Shown here: piece by piece, positions 5,791 to 13,980 of the stretch
How the letters are laid out: each line of letters begins with the position of its first letter
Position numbering within the stretch: position 1 is the first letter of the stretch
Origin: Acidobacteriota bacterium
Lineage (GTDB): Bacteria > Acidobacteriota > Blastocatellia > Pyrinomonadales > Pyrinomonadaceae
DNA: 16,192 nucleotides
Direction of reading: 5' to 3'
Assembly: GCA_013140875.1 (NCBI GenBank)
Contig: JABFSB010000552.1
Coordinates: forward strand, 1-16,192
Program-made: the position numbers and the translations under genes
The notes under the pieces: model-generated
The model's database searches: none
What the model saw: the letters and a program-made list of their open reading frames with translations, nothing else
What the model was told of the DNA's origin: nothing

Positions 5791-6291
5791 CTATTTAAGA
5801 ATATAGTCGAATGAAAACCTGCCGATATAGATCTTTCCGGCATTACCGACGGGTGGAACAATCAGAAAAGAATAAATCGCTCCTTTCTTTTGTTCTACGC
5901 CAGCCTTTATCGACCCGACCACGGTGCCGCCCATAGCCTGGTAAAAAGTAACATTGAGCGATTGAGCATCCACCCGGCGGTAACCGAAAACATAATCGCC
6001 GGGAGCCAGATCGAGATCGCTTACCCTAAGCCGCGTTTTGGTTCGCAGAAAGTGTGTATACTTTCCATCCGCCTCATAGCCTGCTGTTATGATCACCACG
6101 CCAAAAACCGAGGCCTTGCCGTCCGTAATCCCGGAGGCGGTTCGAAGCTCGGTTTCGATATCCTCTTTAATCACCGGCGCTTTTACCGGCACTGCCGCTT
6201 TGAGGTCGGCGTCCGACATCTTACGCCAGTCCTGAGCAAATACGCCTGCGGCAAGAAAGGCTGACACAAATAACACTGAAAGGATTCGCAT
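5791..6291 (-). CDS. Small secreted protein of unknown function
   Basis: 166 residues with a clear signal peptide (MRILSVLFVSAFLAAGVFAQ, cleavage likely after AFA at residue 19). I do not recognise a domain. The mature part begins with a charged helix (DWRKMSDADLKAAVPVKAPV), then alternates short predicted strands (FGVVIITAGYEA, THFLRTKTRLRV, DYVFGYRRVD, LNVTFYQAMGG, AIYSFLIVPPV, KIYIGRFSFDYIL), consistent with a compact beta-sandwich or lipocalin-like fold; this fold is a guess. There are no cysteines in the mature part. It sits between the TonB-dependent receptor (48 nt) and the CMD protein (17 nt), so it is very likely co-transcribed and periplasmic, perhaps an accessory to the receptor. 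No Shine-Dalgarno was seen before its ATG. Confidence 0.8.
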   Translation of the reverse strand: MRILSVLFVSAFLAAGVFAQDWRKMSDADLKAAVPVKAPVIKEDIETELRTASGITDGKASVFGVVIITAGYEADGKYTHFLRTKTRLRVSDLDLAPGDYVFGYRRVDAQSLNVTFYQAMGGTVVGSIKAGVEQKKGAIYSFLIVPPVGNAGKIYIGRFSFDYILK

Positions 6292-6339
6292 AGTAATTAA
6301 CCGAAATTGGCCGAAACGGCTGCTTGTTCAAAACCGAAA

Positions 6340-9300
6340 CTAGAAAATAAACTTAATGCTCGCCTGAAGCGTACGCGGCTCGAACGCCTGAGTCGACTTA
6401 CCAAATGTCGCCAGCGAAAGGTCGGCATTTGGAAGATACAAGTTGACGTGGTTGAGTGCATTAAAGGCGTCCAATTTCAATAGGAGGTTCTTTGTTTCGG
6501 AAAAGGCGAACTTGCGGGACACCGAAAGATCGAGTGTAACAAAATCCGGCCCTCTAAAAGTGTTGCGGCCGAGATTGCCATTCGTTCCCGCCGCCGGTGC
6601 CGGAAAGGCCGACGCCGGAAATAAGCCTGTCAGGAAGTTCTGGCGGCTGAAACTAATGTTTATGTTGGCCGGCGCATTTGGGCGGTCGTAGAATCCGCCG
6701 CCGACCGCTCCGCCACCACCGTCGAGATTGTAATCGCCGCCGCGGAATCCGACGATTTGCCCGTTTACCCGGTCAATGATCGAAGCCGCGCCGTTCCAGA
6801 CTGAGAACGGCCGCCCTGATTGAGCGGTAAAGATCGTCGATATCTGCCAATTTTTTAGCAGCTGTCCCGTAACACCGGATCGCGCTTTCCAGAATGCCGG
6901 TGCCCAGATTCCCGCAAACGAAAAACGATGTGGTATATCGAACATCGAGAGGGCGCGTTCGCATCGAAGACAATCGATATTCTGGGCTCCCTTGCCCGGT
7001 TCGGAATTGTCGGAGAATTGCCCGGTCGATGTGTCGCTCGACGTATCGATCCACTTTGAAAAGCGATAATTCGATTGAATCGAGAAGCCCTTTCCAAAGC
7101 TCTTGCGAACTTCAAAAGTGCCGCCGTGGTAGTTTGAACTCACGCCGTTCGTAACAAACAGCAAAACGCCGAAATTCGGGTTGAGGCGATCTTCGATTCC
7201 ATCCAACAGGTCGCCTGAAAAACGGTTGATATCATCGATCCTCTCAAGATTGACGCCGAGAGTGCCGGTATATCCAGCCTCAAAAATCCAACCGTTACCA
7301 AACTGTCGTTGAATGTTGGCAAAGAAACTCTCGCTGTATTGGGTCTTGATCGTGGGGTTGACCACAAATCCTGTCGGACGAATGCGACGCGTTTCACCCG
7401 GCAGCGGATTGATGCCGCCAAAGGCGTTCAGGCCGCGGGCAAACTCCGGGTTAAAAGGTACCGGAATGCCGTAAAGTATCTGCGTGCCGATGCCCTGTGA
7501 AGGTTGCGAAACGACCTGTACGGCATCGGGTGATAACGCTCGGGCCCCGGCGATCGATTGTCCGTGATGCGGTTGAAAAGCCAGCGAAAATCCGAGGCGA
7601 ACCGAGGTTTTGCCGTCGCCGAACGGGTCGAAGGCTGTGCCTAAGCGCGGCGAAAAATTGGTTTTTTCGGGCGTGTATAAACGCTCGACGCGGCCGACCG
7701 CCGCGGTTGCAATTCTTTGCTGGAAAGTGTTTCCCGTCCCCAAAATAACTGAAGAAAGCAGCCCGTCGCGTTCGGTGGCATCGCCAAAATAATCCCAGCG
7801 GACACCCAGATTAAAATTGAGCCGGGCATTCACTTTCCAGTCGTCCTGTACGAACGATCCCATTTCGAAAATACGAAAGTTTCTCGGGAATCCGGTGGGT
7901 CGGCCGGTGGTCGGGTTGACCGTGATCGTCTGCCGAAATGGCGAGTCATTGATCAAGTTGAGGACCGATGTAAAGGTAAATGTACCTGCATTCGGCGGTC
8001 CGATCGCAAGCTCCTTAAAGATCATCCTTGCCTCGCCGCCGAAACGGATCGTGTGTGATCCCCTGACCAGCGAAAATGTGTCGCGCACTTCGTATGTGTT
8101 CAGCCTCGTCCCGGAATTAAATGAGTCGCCGAAGGGCGCGGTGATTCCGGTAATCGTCACCTCCGGAATTAAGGCATCGTCATTTCCACGTTTGGTGTCG
8201 ATAAAACCGGCCGAGAATCTGACATCGTTTGCGGCATTGTTAAGGAGTTTGGTATAGCCAAAGTTAAAATTTCCGAATTTACCGTTAAAGAAACCGCGCT
8301 CACCGCGAATCGCTTTCCCGTTGGTCGCCGCCGACGAACTGGTGCCGCCCTGATCTTTTTGAAACTCCTGTATCCAGCGGAATGAAAGTCTATCTTTGTC
8401 TTTATTGAACGAATGATCGCCGCGAATTAGGTACTGCTCCGAAGTTATATAGTCGCGCAAGTTCACTGACGCCGTGCCCGTGGCAGGAAGCGAGGTTCCA
8501 TTTAGGGAAATGTTGGTTTGGTTTACATAGCCGTTGCCGCTTCGGTCCGGCGTTGGAGCCGCAAAATTGCGAAACAATCGGTTTGCGATCGAGTTCGGTC
8601 GCGTTGACGCGACAAATGCTCTTAGCTCCGGAGTTTCAACCTGAAAGGACAATGCCTTGGCCAGTGCGTTTCGAGTTCCCTCATAGCTGGCAAAGAAGAA
8701 AGTTTTCTTTTTTCTTATCGGCCCGCCAAAGCTTCCGCCGTATTGATTGAACGTTTGTGGTGCCCGCTTTGCCGAAAAGAAATTACGGGCGTTCAGGCCG
8801 GCGTTGCGGGTATATTCCCATGCCTGGCCATGAAATTCGTTGGTACCCGATTTCGTCCGCATATTGACGACCGAACCATTGCCGCGACCGAACTCGGCCG
8901 AGAAGTTTGCGGTCTGGACCTGGACTTCCTCGACCACTTCGACGCTCGGCACGATCGCCGGTTCGCCGGTGTTATTGGCGTTTACATTGAGTGCCCCGTC
9001 GAGCACATAGTTGTTTCCGCGATAGCGGTTTCCGTTTACCGTTACGACCGGCGAGTTAGTCAGCTTGGTCGAATTTGCCGCGCCGGCGATTGCGGTTGCC
9101 CCGGCATTCAGTTTAACCAGGGCGAAGACATCCCGCTGCGGTATTGGAAGTTCCGTTACCGCTTGCCGTGAGAACGTGTCCGACACACGTCCCTCGCTCG
9201 AAACCTGAGTGACCGCCTCATCGCCGCCGACCTGAACTACGGTTTGTATCTCGCCGATCTCGAGTTTTATGTTCAGCGAACTGGTCTGACCTACGTTCAG

Positions 9301-9702
9301 TTTAAGATTCTTTAATTCGTAAGTCTTAAATCCGGGAACACGGACAAAAACGCTGTAGGTACCTGACGGTAATGAAGGAAATACAAACTCGCCCTGACTG
9401 TTGGTTGTGGTAGTGGAGATCTGGGCCGTTGCCTCGCTTTGCGCCACGACGGTCGACGCGACTATTACATTGCCGTCCGAGTCCGAGACGGTTCCTTTTA
9501 ATGATGTCTCGGTTATTTGAGCTTCGACCGCAACATGCGAGAAAGTTAAGATTGCAAAAAACAAAAGGCCGGCAACCGCTAATCCGGATCTTCCGGTTTT
9601 GGGGCCGCTCACAATCAGAGATTCGGAGACGACTTTGTTCTTACACCCGTCAAAAGGTTGTGATGCAAAGGACGCGCGGAAAAATGAATGTTCTTTTCGC
9701 AT
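6340..9702 (-). CDS. Oar-like TonB-dependent receptor with N-terminal carboxypeptidase-regulatory domain
   Basis: 1120-residue outer-membrane protein. After an unusually long 39-residue leader comes a hydrophobic signal core (about 40-60, ending VEAQ). Next is a carboxypeptidase-regulatory-like beta-sandwich (about 63-150: LKGTVSDSDGNVI, SQGEFVFPSLPSGTYSV, VPGFKTYEL), then the plug (about 180-290: NGNRYRGNNYVLDG, SVEVVEEVQVQTANFSAEFG, GNGSVVNMRTKSGTNEFHG), then a large beta-barrel ending in SIKFIF, the terminal-phenylalanine signature of outer-membrane proteins. This type is greatly expanded in Acidobacteriota and is thought to import large or sugar-derived substrates with TonB-ExbBD energy. 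A CLRC pair and a run of glycines (DGGGGAVGGG) lie in the last third. Gaps to its neighbours of 47 and 48 nt suggest co-transcription. The ligand is unknown. No good Shine-Dalgarno precedes the only in-frame ATG near the leader. Confidence 0.93.
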   Translation of the reverse strand: MRKEHSFFRASFASQPFDGCKNKVVSESLIVSGPKTGRSGLAVAGLLFFAILTFSHVAVEAQITETSLKGTVSDSDGNVIVASTVVAQSEATAQISTTTTNSQGEFVFPSLPSGTYSVFVRVPGFKTYELKNLKLNVGQTSSLNIKLEIGEIQTVVQVGGDEAVTQVSSEGRVSDTFSRQAVTELPIPQRDVFALVKLNAGATAIAGAANSTKLTNSPVVTVNGNRYRGNNYVLDGALNVNANNTGEPAIVPSVEVVEEVQVQTANFSAEFGRGNGSVVNMRTKSGTNEFHGQAWEYTRNAGLNARNFFSAKRAPQTFNQYGGSFGGPIRKKKTFFFASYEGTRNALAKALSFQVETPELRAFVASTRPNSIANRLFRNFAAPTPDRSGNGYVNQTNISLNGTSLPATGTASVNLRDYITSEQYLIRGDHSFNKDKDRLSFRWIQEFQKDQGGTSSSAATNGKAIRGERGFFNGKFGNFNFGYTKLLNNAANDVRFSAGFIDTKRGNDDALIPEVTITGITAPFGDSFNSGTRLNTYEVRDTFSLVRGSHTIRFGGEARMIFKELAIGPPNAGTFTFTSVLNLINDSPFRQTITVNPTTGRPTGFPRNFRIFEMGSFVQDDWKVNARLNFNLGVRWDYFGDATERDGLLSSVILGTGNTFQQRIATAAVGRVERLYTPEKTNFSPRLGTAFDPFGDGKTSVRLGFSLAFQPHHGQSIAGARALSPDAVQVVSQPSQGIGTQILYGIPVPFNPEFARGLNAFGGINPLPGETRRIRPTGFVVNPTIKTQYSESFFANIQRQFGNGWIFEAGYTGTLGVNLERIDDINRFSGDLLDGIEDRLNPNFGVLLFVTNGVSSNYHGGTFEVRKSFGKGFSIQSNYRFSKWIDTSSDTSTGQFSDNSEPGKGAQNIDCLRCERALSMFDIPHRFSFAGIWAPAFWKARSGVTGQLLKNWQISTIFTAQSGRPFSVWNGAASIIDRVNGQIVGFRGGDYNLDGGGGAVGGGFYDRPNAPANINISFSRQNFLTGLFPASAFPAPAAGTNGNLGRNTFRGPDFVTLDLSVSRKFAFSETKNLLLKLDAFNALNHVNLYLPNADLSLATFGKSTQAFEPRTLQASIKFIF

Positions 9703-9749
9703 ACATCTGGTTTTAATGCCGAAAGAGGTGAAAGGGACGCCCTGGCCGT

Positions 9750-11570
9750 TTACTTTGAGCGTATCCCTTTGCTTTGTTCTACTGTCAGGATGCGATCGAC
9801 GGCCGGTATTTTTATCGTTTCGGTTTCGCCGTTCGACCAGCGTATCTCGACTTTGTCTATCTTGTCTGCCTGGCCCAACCCTATGTGGACCCGTTGATCG
9901 GATTGCGATGCGTAACTGGCGCCGCTCGTGACGTCAAAACGCTGTCGAACGCCTCCGATAGTTGCAAAGACCGTCGAGCCGATCGCATCTTTTGGGGTCT
10001 TTTTCGATACGTCTCCGATCAGCCGCAGATTTAACCAGTGATTCTGTCCGGCCGCTACGTTTTTTAATACCGTCGGGGCCGAATCCATATTATTGACGAC
10101 GGCGTCGACGCGGCCGTCGTTATCAAGGTCGCCGACGGCAAGTCCTCTGCCCTTTAGCGCTAGGGCAAGGCCGCTATTCGGGTTGGCCGGAATCCGTTCA
10201 AAAAGGATCTGGCTTGTCTTCGCGTCAGGACGCATATTTCTAAACAAGGTCATTTGCTGGGCGTAGCTGGTTCCCCACTGAAAGTTGTCGACTTGAGGGT
10301 AAACGTGTCCGTTGGCAACAAGTATGTCTTTCCAGCCGTCGTTGTCGAAATCGATGAACGACGTACCCCAGCCTAGAAAAGGTATGGTCGGCTCGCCCAG
10401 CCCGGCCTGATATGTCGAGTCGGTAAAATTTGTATCACCGTCGGCCCGATACAGCGTATTTGAATCATCACTGAAGTTTGTAATGTAAAAATCGACAAGC
10501 CCGTCATTGTTGTAGTCGCCCACGCCTACTCCCATGCCCGCTTGTTCCCGGCCATTCTCATTGAGCGCTATTCCCGACAGATAGCCGATCTCTTCGAAGG
10601 TGCCGTCGCGTTTGTTAAGGTAGAGCTGCTTAGGCGTTGAATCGTTTATGACCAGCAGATCGACGTATCCGTCATCATTTACGTCAATAAAAACGGACGA
10701 GAATCCGTAATATTTGCCCGGGTCCGACGCTCCGGCTTTGATCGAAACGTCTTCGAATGTTCCGTCGGCTTTCTGGTGAAACAGCCTGTCCGTCGCACCC
10801 GGCAAACCGCGCGGACCGCACATTACCGGCTGTCCTCGAAACTGGCAAAAATTGCGTCCGGTATTTCCGTCCTTGCCAACATCGACCGGACTTATCGGCA
10901 ATTTTGCGAGATCAAAATCAACATAAGCCGGGACGAACAGGTCGAGTCGTCCATCGCGGTCATAGTCGCCGAACGTAGCGCCCGTGTTCCAGCCCTCAAT
11001 GTTGAGGCCGACCTTCGCGGCAACATCCGTGAACACACCTTTGCCATTATTCTGATAAAGCCGCGAAACGCCGTAATTGCTCACGAACATATCCGGAAAT
11101 CCGTCGTTGTTAAAATCGCCTACCGATACGCCCATTCCCCAGCGCTCATTCGCAACGCCGGCCTTATCGGTTACATTTTTGAATTTCCAGTTTCCTAAAT
11201 TACGGTAAAGGGCCGAACGGGGCATTTTTTCTTTTCCTTCGAGGCCATTTATCGTGCCGCCGTTCAACAAAAATATATCGGGCTTGCCGTCATTGTCGTA
11301 ATCGAGAATCGCTACCGCTCCCGACGTGCATTCGAGAATGTAGTTTTTCGCTTTTTCGCCGCCAACCTCGATAAAATCTTTTAGCGCCGTTCCGGCCGTC
11401 ACGTCCTCGAAGATGACCGGAGCGTTATTATCCGTGATCCCCGCCGTGCGCCTCGACGTATAGGATTGAGCTTCGCCGGTCGCCGCTCCGGACTGCGGCT
11501 TTACCTGACGGCAAGTGACGCCCGTTATAAAAATCATCGAGAGAATGGAAACAACAACTTTTTTGTGCAT
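9750..11570 (-). CDS. FG-GAP/VCBS repeat protein with C-terminal ASPIC/UnbV domain (CRTAC1-type)
   Basis: 606-residue exported protein, presumably a seven-bladed beta-propeller. Seven calcium-binding loops of the DxDxDG type are visible: DYDNDG 90-95, DFNNDG 152-157, DYDRDG 202-207, DVNDDG 296-301, DYNNDG 352-357, DFDNDG 407-412 and DLDNDG 481-486. The family motif FCQFRGQPVMCGPRGL (241-256) lies between the third and fourth, and an ASPIC/UnbV domain (about 511-598, HWLNLRLIG ... SNGETETIKIP) closes the protein. The N-terminus is a signal peptide; Cys20 follows a sequence that is not a good lipobox. Such proteins are abundant in Acidobacteriota, Planctomycetes and Verrucomicrobia next to TPR proteins and TonB receptors, and their biochemical role is undefined. 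It lies between the cytochrome and receptor genes with short gaps. Confidence 0.93.
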   Translation of the reverse strand: MHKKVVVSILSMIFITGVTCRQVKPQSGAATGEAQSYTSRRTAGITDNNAPVIFEDVTAGTALKDFIEVGGEKAKNYILECTSGAVAILDYDNDGKPDIFLLNGGTINGLEGKEKMPRSALYRNLGNWKFKNVTDKAGVANERWGMGVSVGDFNNDGFPDMFVSNYGVSRLYQNNGKGVFTDVAAKVGLNIEGWNTGATFGDYDRDGRLDLFVPAYVDFDLAKLPISPVDVGKDGNTGRNFCQFRGQPVMCGPRGLPGATDRLFHQKADGTFEDVSIKAGASDPGKYYGFSSVFIDVNDDGYVDLLVINDSTPKQLYLNKRDGTFEEIGYLSGIALNENGREQAGMGVGVGDYNNDGLVDFYITNFSDDSNTLYRADGDTNFTDSTYQAGLGEPTIPFLGWGTSFIDFDNDGWKDILVANGHVYPQVDNFQWGTSYAQQMTLFRNMRPDAKTSQILFERIPANPNSGLALALKGRGLAVGDLDNDGRVDAVVNNMDSAPTVLKNVAAGQNHWLNLRLIGDVSKKTPKDAIGSTVFATIGGVRQRFDVTSGASYASQSDQRVHIGLGQADKIDKVEIRWSNGETETIKIPAVDRILTVEQSKGIRSK

Positions 11571-11625
11571 GTTAGTCGATCTTAAGGAAAATCCGATCTT
11601 CTATGCGTCGATGGAACGACGATAT

Positions 11626-13860
11626 TTATTGAAGGCCGAACACGGCCAGGTAACCGCTCTTTTCAAGGTCGGAGCGAAACGGTTTCAGATCGTTGACGTA
11701 ATAAGGAAGACTGCGCCGTCCCACCGACGGATTACGCTGTAGGAAATCTGCCGCCAGGGCCGTGGTGCGCGGGTCTTCTTTCAAGTCTAAAAATGTCTTT
11801 TCTTCCCGTTCCGCATCCGCTTTCATCCCAGTTTTCCGATACAGGAGCATCATATTGTAGTGAGATCCTACGTCCTCTGGATCGATCGAAAGTATTTGCT
11901 GGAAATAGCCGATCGCTGTCGAATAATCATTCCTGATCTTGGAAAGTTCACCTAACTGCTGCAGCGTCAGACGGTCTCTGGGGAACGCCGAATTTACTTT
12001 CTTAAAGTCGGCTTCGGCCTGGGCCAATTTGCTTTCGACACGGTTGATCCGGCCCCGCTGATACAAGGCACGGTAATTCGCCGGATCGAGTTCAAGAGCC
12101 GTATCGATAAGTTTTCTCGCCTCGACCCAGCGGTCGATCTCCATAAAGGCGAGGGCGCGATTGGTCAACGCGAACGGGCGATATTTTTCGTCGAGTTCGG
12201 CTGCTTTGGCAAAAGCATCGGCCGCCGCGGCGAACTGCCTTTGATCAAGCAGGGCGATGCCGTAATTATTCCATCTACGCCAGTCTGGCATTGCCTTTGG
12301 ATCGGGCTGCGCGGACGCGTTGTCCCCGATGTTCAGCATCTTCTCGGTCGCGGCCATTGTCACGATCGGGTAATCGACCGATTTACCGAGAACATAATCG
12401 CTGAAAACCCTCGTGAAGCGCCGGTATTGAAGCCTGGCCGAGATCTTGATGTTGCCCGTCAACTCCGCCGGAATCGCAAACCTGTAGCGAGCAACGTCCG
12501 ATCTGCCGGATTGGATCGCAAGATTTTGCGGAATTACCCGAGTTTCCCAAATATGGTGTAATTCGTTCGAACTTCCGTCGGGCCGAACGAGGTACGTTTT
12601 GTAGTCGTGCGCGAACTCGTCAAGGTAGCCGTCCGGCTTGATAAAGCCTGATTTGTACAACGGTTTGCCGGCACCGTCAGTCACATAGAATTCAATATAC
12701 GCTTCGTAAAAATCTCTAAGTTCGGGCGGGAATGAGTGCCCGATATTCTTGTTGGTGACCACTACATCGGCAGTTATTACATCGCCTGTTCCAAGCTTAA
12801 AGTTACGACGGTTTACCGGCGCGATAAGTTCTTCACTGCCGCCGTTGCCGGGCACACGGCGCAACGCAAAAATGTCGATACCCAGCCGGTCGTCCTTCAA
12901 AAACGTTTCGACCTCTTTAAGCTGATCTCTATAACCGTAGAATGTCGGGATCGCCGTATTTGCCGCCGCGAACCGGTGAGACGAAACGACACCGCCCTTG
13001 GCCGCGATATCGGAAAATTTAGCGTCCACCTTGACCATGTGACAGCTATTGCAGGACTGCTTGTCACGGACGTAATAAGGGTGCGGCGACTCTTTTGAGA
13101 ACGATGACATCTGCAATTCGTCGCCAACCGCAAACGCACGCAGGAATTTATAGTCGTTCAGTTCCTTTGGTACCTGAGATTTGTGACAGGCGGCGCAGAA
13201 TTCCGGCTTCTTCAGCACGTCATTCATCAAGGCACGCTTGTGTGCCGGAACGTCTTCGAGAATATCCTGATCGGTTGGGTTTGATATCCTCTCGCCGCTC
13301 TCGCTGACGAGCAAAGCGGGCTCGGCCATCGTGTAGCCGCCGACTCCGCGGCCGCTCACCGATTGAATCGAATGGCACGCGATACAGGAAACACCGTCGT
13401 CATCGAACGGTCGGTCCTTGAACCGAGGTTTGTCGGTCAACGCCCCGGAAAATAGCGCCGCGGGGTTATGACACGATTCGCAGTGCCTGGTAAACGCGAT
13501 ATTGCGTTTCGTGGTCAGATCGTTAACGTTCTTTTGATAAAACGGTTCGCGAAAAGCATTGGCGTGGGCGGATTCGCGCCATTGCGGATGAATATCCGTA
13601 TGACAGGCAACACAACGCTGGGACGCAGTGAATTTTTCAGGCTTGATGAAGTTCCCGCTCACCGTCGTCGCGTTGGACGGAGCAAAAGGCCGGTCGTGCC
13701 CAAATCGAAAATCATAAGTCTCCGCGATCCATTTTTGATAATCATCGACCGACGCGCTTCGGCTGCTGACAATCGTCCCGGAAAACATATAGATCGCGCC
13801 GGCAGCAAAAGCTGTGGTTATTATGACCGTTAAAAATTTCTTAGCGGATACGCCGTACAT
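11626..13860 (-). CDS. Pentaheme cytochrome c (c554-like) fused to TPR repeats
   Basis: 744-residue exported protein. A single N-terminal hydrophobic segment (about 9-30) acts as signal peptide or membrane anchor. Five CxxCH haem-attachment motifs follow: CVACH 83-87, CESCH 127-131, CIACH 159-163, CAACH 222-226 and CNSCH 270-274. HPQWRESAHANAF and SSHRF (293-297) supply likely axial histidines, as in cytochrome c554-type proteins. A predicted beta-rich middle part (about 350-500) leads to at least four TPR-like helical pairs (about 527-695: NNYGIALLDQRQFAAAADAF, TNRALAFMEIDRWVEARKLI, AEADFKKVNSAF, SHYNMMLLYRKTG). The haem part should carry electrons in the periplasm and the TPR part should bind partner proteins. 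It is the first gene of the exported-protein cluster. No oxidoreductase signature beyond electron transfer was seen, so the donor and acceptor are unknown. Confidence 0.92.
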   Translation of the reverse strand: MYGVSAKKFLTVIITTAFAAGAIYMFSGTIVSSRSASVDDYQKWIAETYDFRFGHDRPFAPSNATTVSGNFIKPEKFTASQRCVACHTDIHPQWRESAHANAFREPFYQKNVNDLTTKRNIAFTRHCESCHNPAALFSGALTDKPRFKDRPFDDDGVSCIACHSIQSVSGRGVGGYTMAEPALLVSESGERISNPTDQDILEDVPAHKRALMNDVLKKPEFCAACHKSQVPKELNDYKFLRAFAVGDELQMSSFSKESPHPYYVRDKQSCNSCHMVKVDAKFSDIAAKGGVVSSHRFAAANTAIPTFYGYRDQLKEVETFLKDDRLGIDIFALRRVPGNGGSEELIAPVNRRNFKLGTGDVITADVVVTNKNIGHSFPPELRDFYEAYIEFYVTDGAGKPLYKSGFIKPDGYLDEFAHDYKTYLVRPDGSSNELHHIWETRVIPQNLAIQSGRSDVARYRFAIPAELTGNIKISARLQYRRFTRVFSDYVLGKSVDYPIVTMAATEKMLNIGDNASAQPDPKAMPDWRRWNNYGIALLDQRQFAAAADAFAKAAELDEKYRPFALTNRALAFMEIDRWVEARKLIDTALELDPANYRALYQRGRINRVESKLAQAEADFKKVNSAFPRDRLTLQQLGELSKIRNDYSTAIGYFQQILSIDPEDVGSHYNMMLLYRKTGMKADAEREEKTFLDLKEDPRTTALAADFLQRNPSVGRRSLPYYVNDLKPFRSDLEKSGYLAVFGLQ

Positions 13861-13904
13861 CTTTTTTTCTTCTGGCTTATGTGCAAGCCGATCTCAATCT
13901 GGAA

Positions 13905-13952
13905 AGTTGGAACTATCCAAAGATAGTAACTGAAATTCACGATTTGTATCAA
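13905..13952 (-). promoter_or_regulatory. Candidate promoter with overlapping palindrome upstream of the cytochrome gene
   Basis: On the minus strand TTGATA (13947-13952) and TACTAT (13923-13928) are 18 nt apart. The -10 overlaps an inverted repeat: ACTATC (13912-13917) and GATAGT (13922-13927) separated by CAAA, with outer AGTT (13905-13908) and AACT (13928-13931). An operator for a dimeric regulator at this position could control the whole exported-protein operon. The 120-nt spacer between xylA and the cytochrome gene shows no convincing terminator. Confidence 0.4.
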
Positions 13953-13980
13953 TATAAAACGCCTCTCAACGCTTGGTCTT

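Noticed and set aside
7817..8257. Plus-strand open frame of 146 codons inside the receptor gene
   Set aside because: It is antisense to a continuous, well-conserved beta-barrel coding frame; no start signal and no recognisable domain.
9750..11570. The CRTAC1-type protein as a lipoprotein (Cys20 after the signal core)
   Set aside because: The residues before the cysteine (Gly-Val-Thr) do not fit a lipobox, so a plain signal peptide is more likely.
13861..13980. Intrinsic terminator between xylA and the cytochrome gene
   Set aside because: The small GGCTT/AAGCC hairpin at 13874-13889 has no following T-run on the minus strand and lies too far from the xylA end; the sequence after xylA has T-rich bits but no adequate stem.
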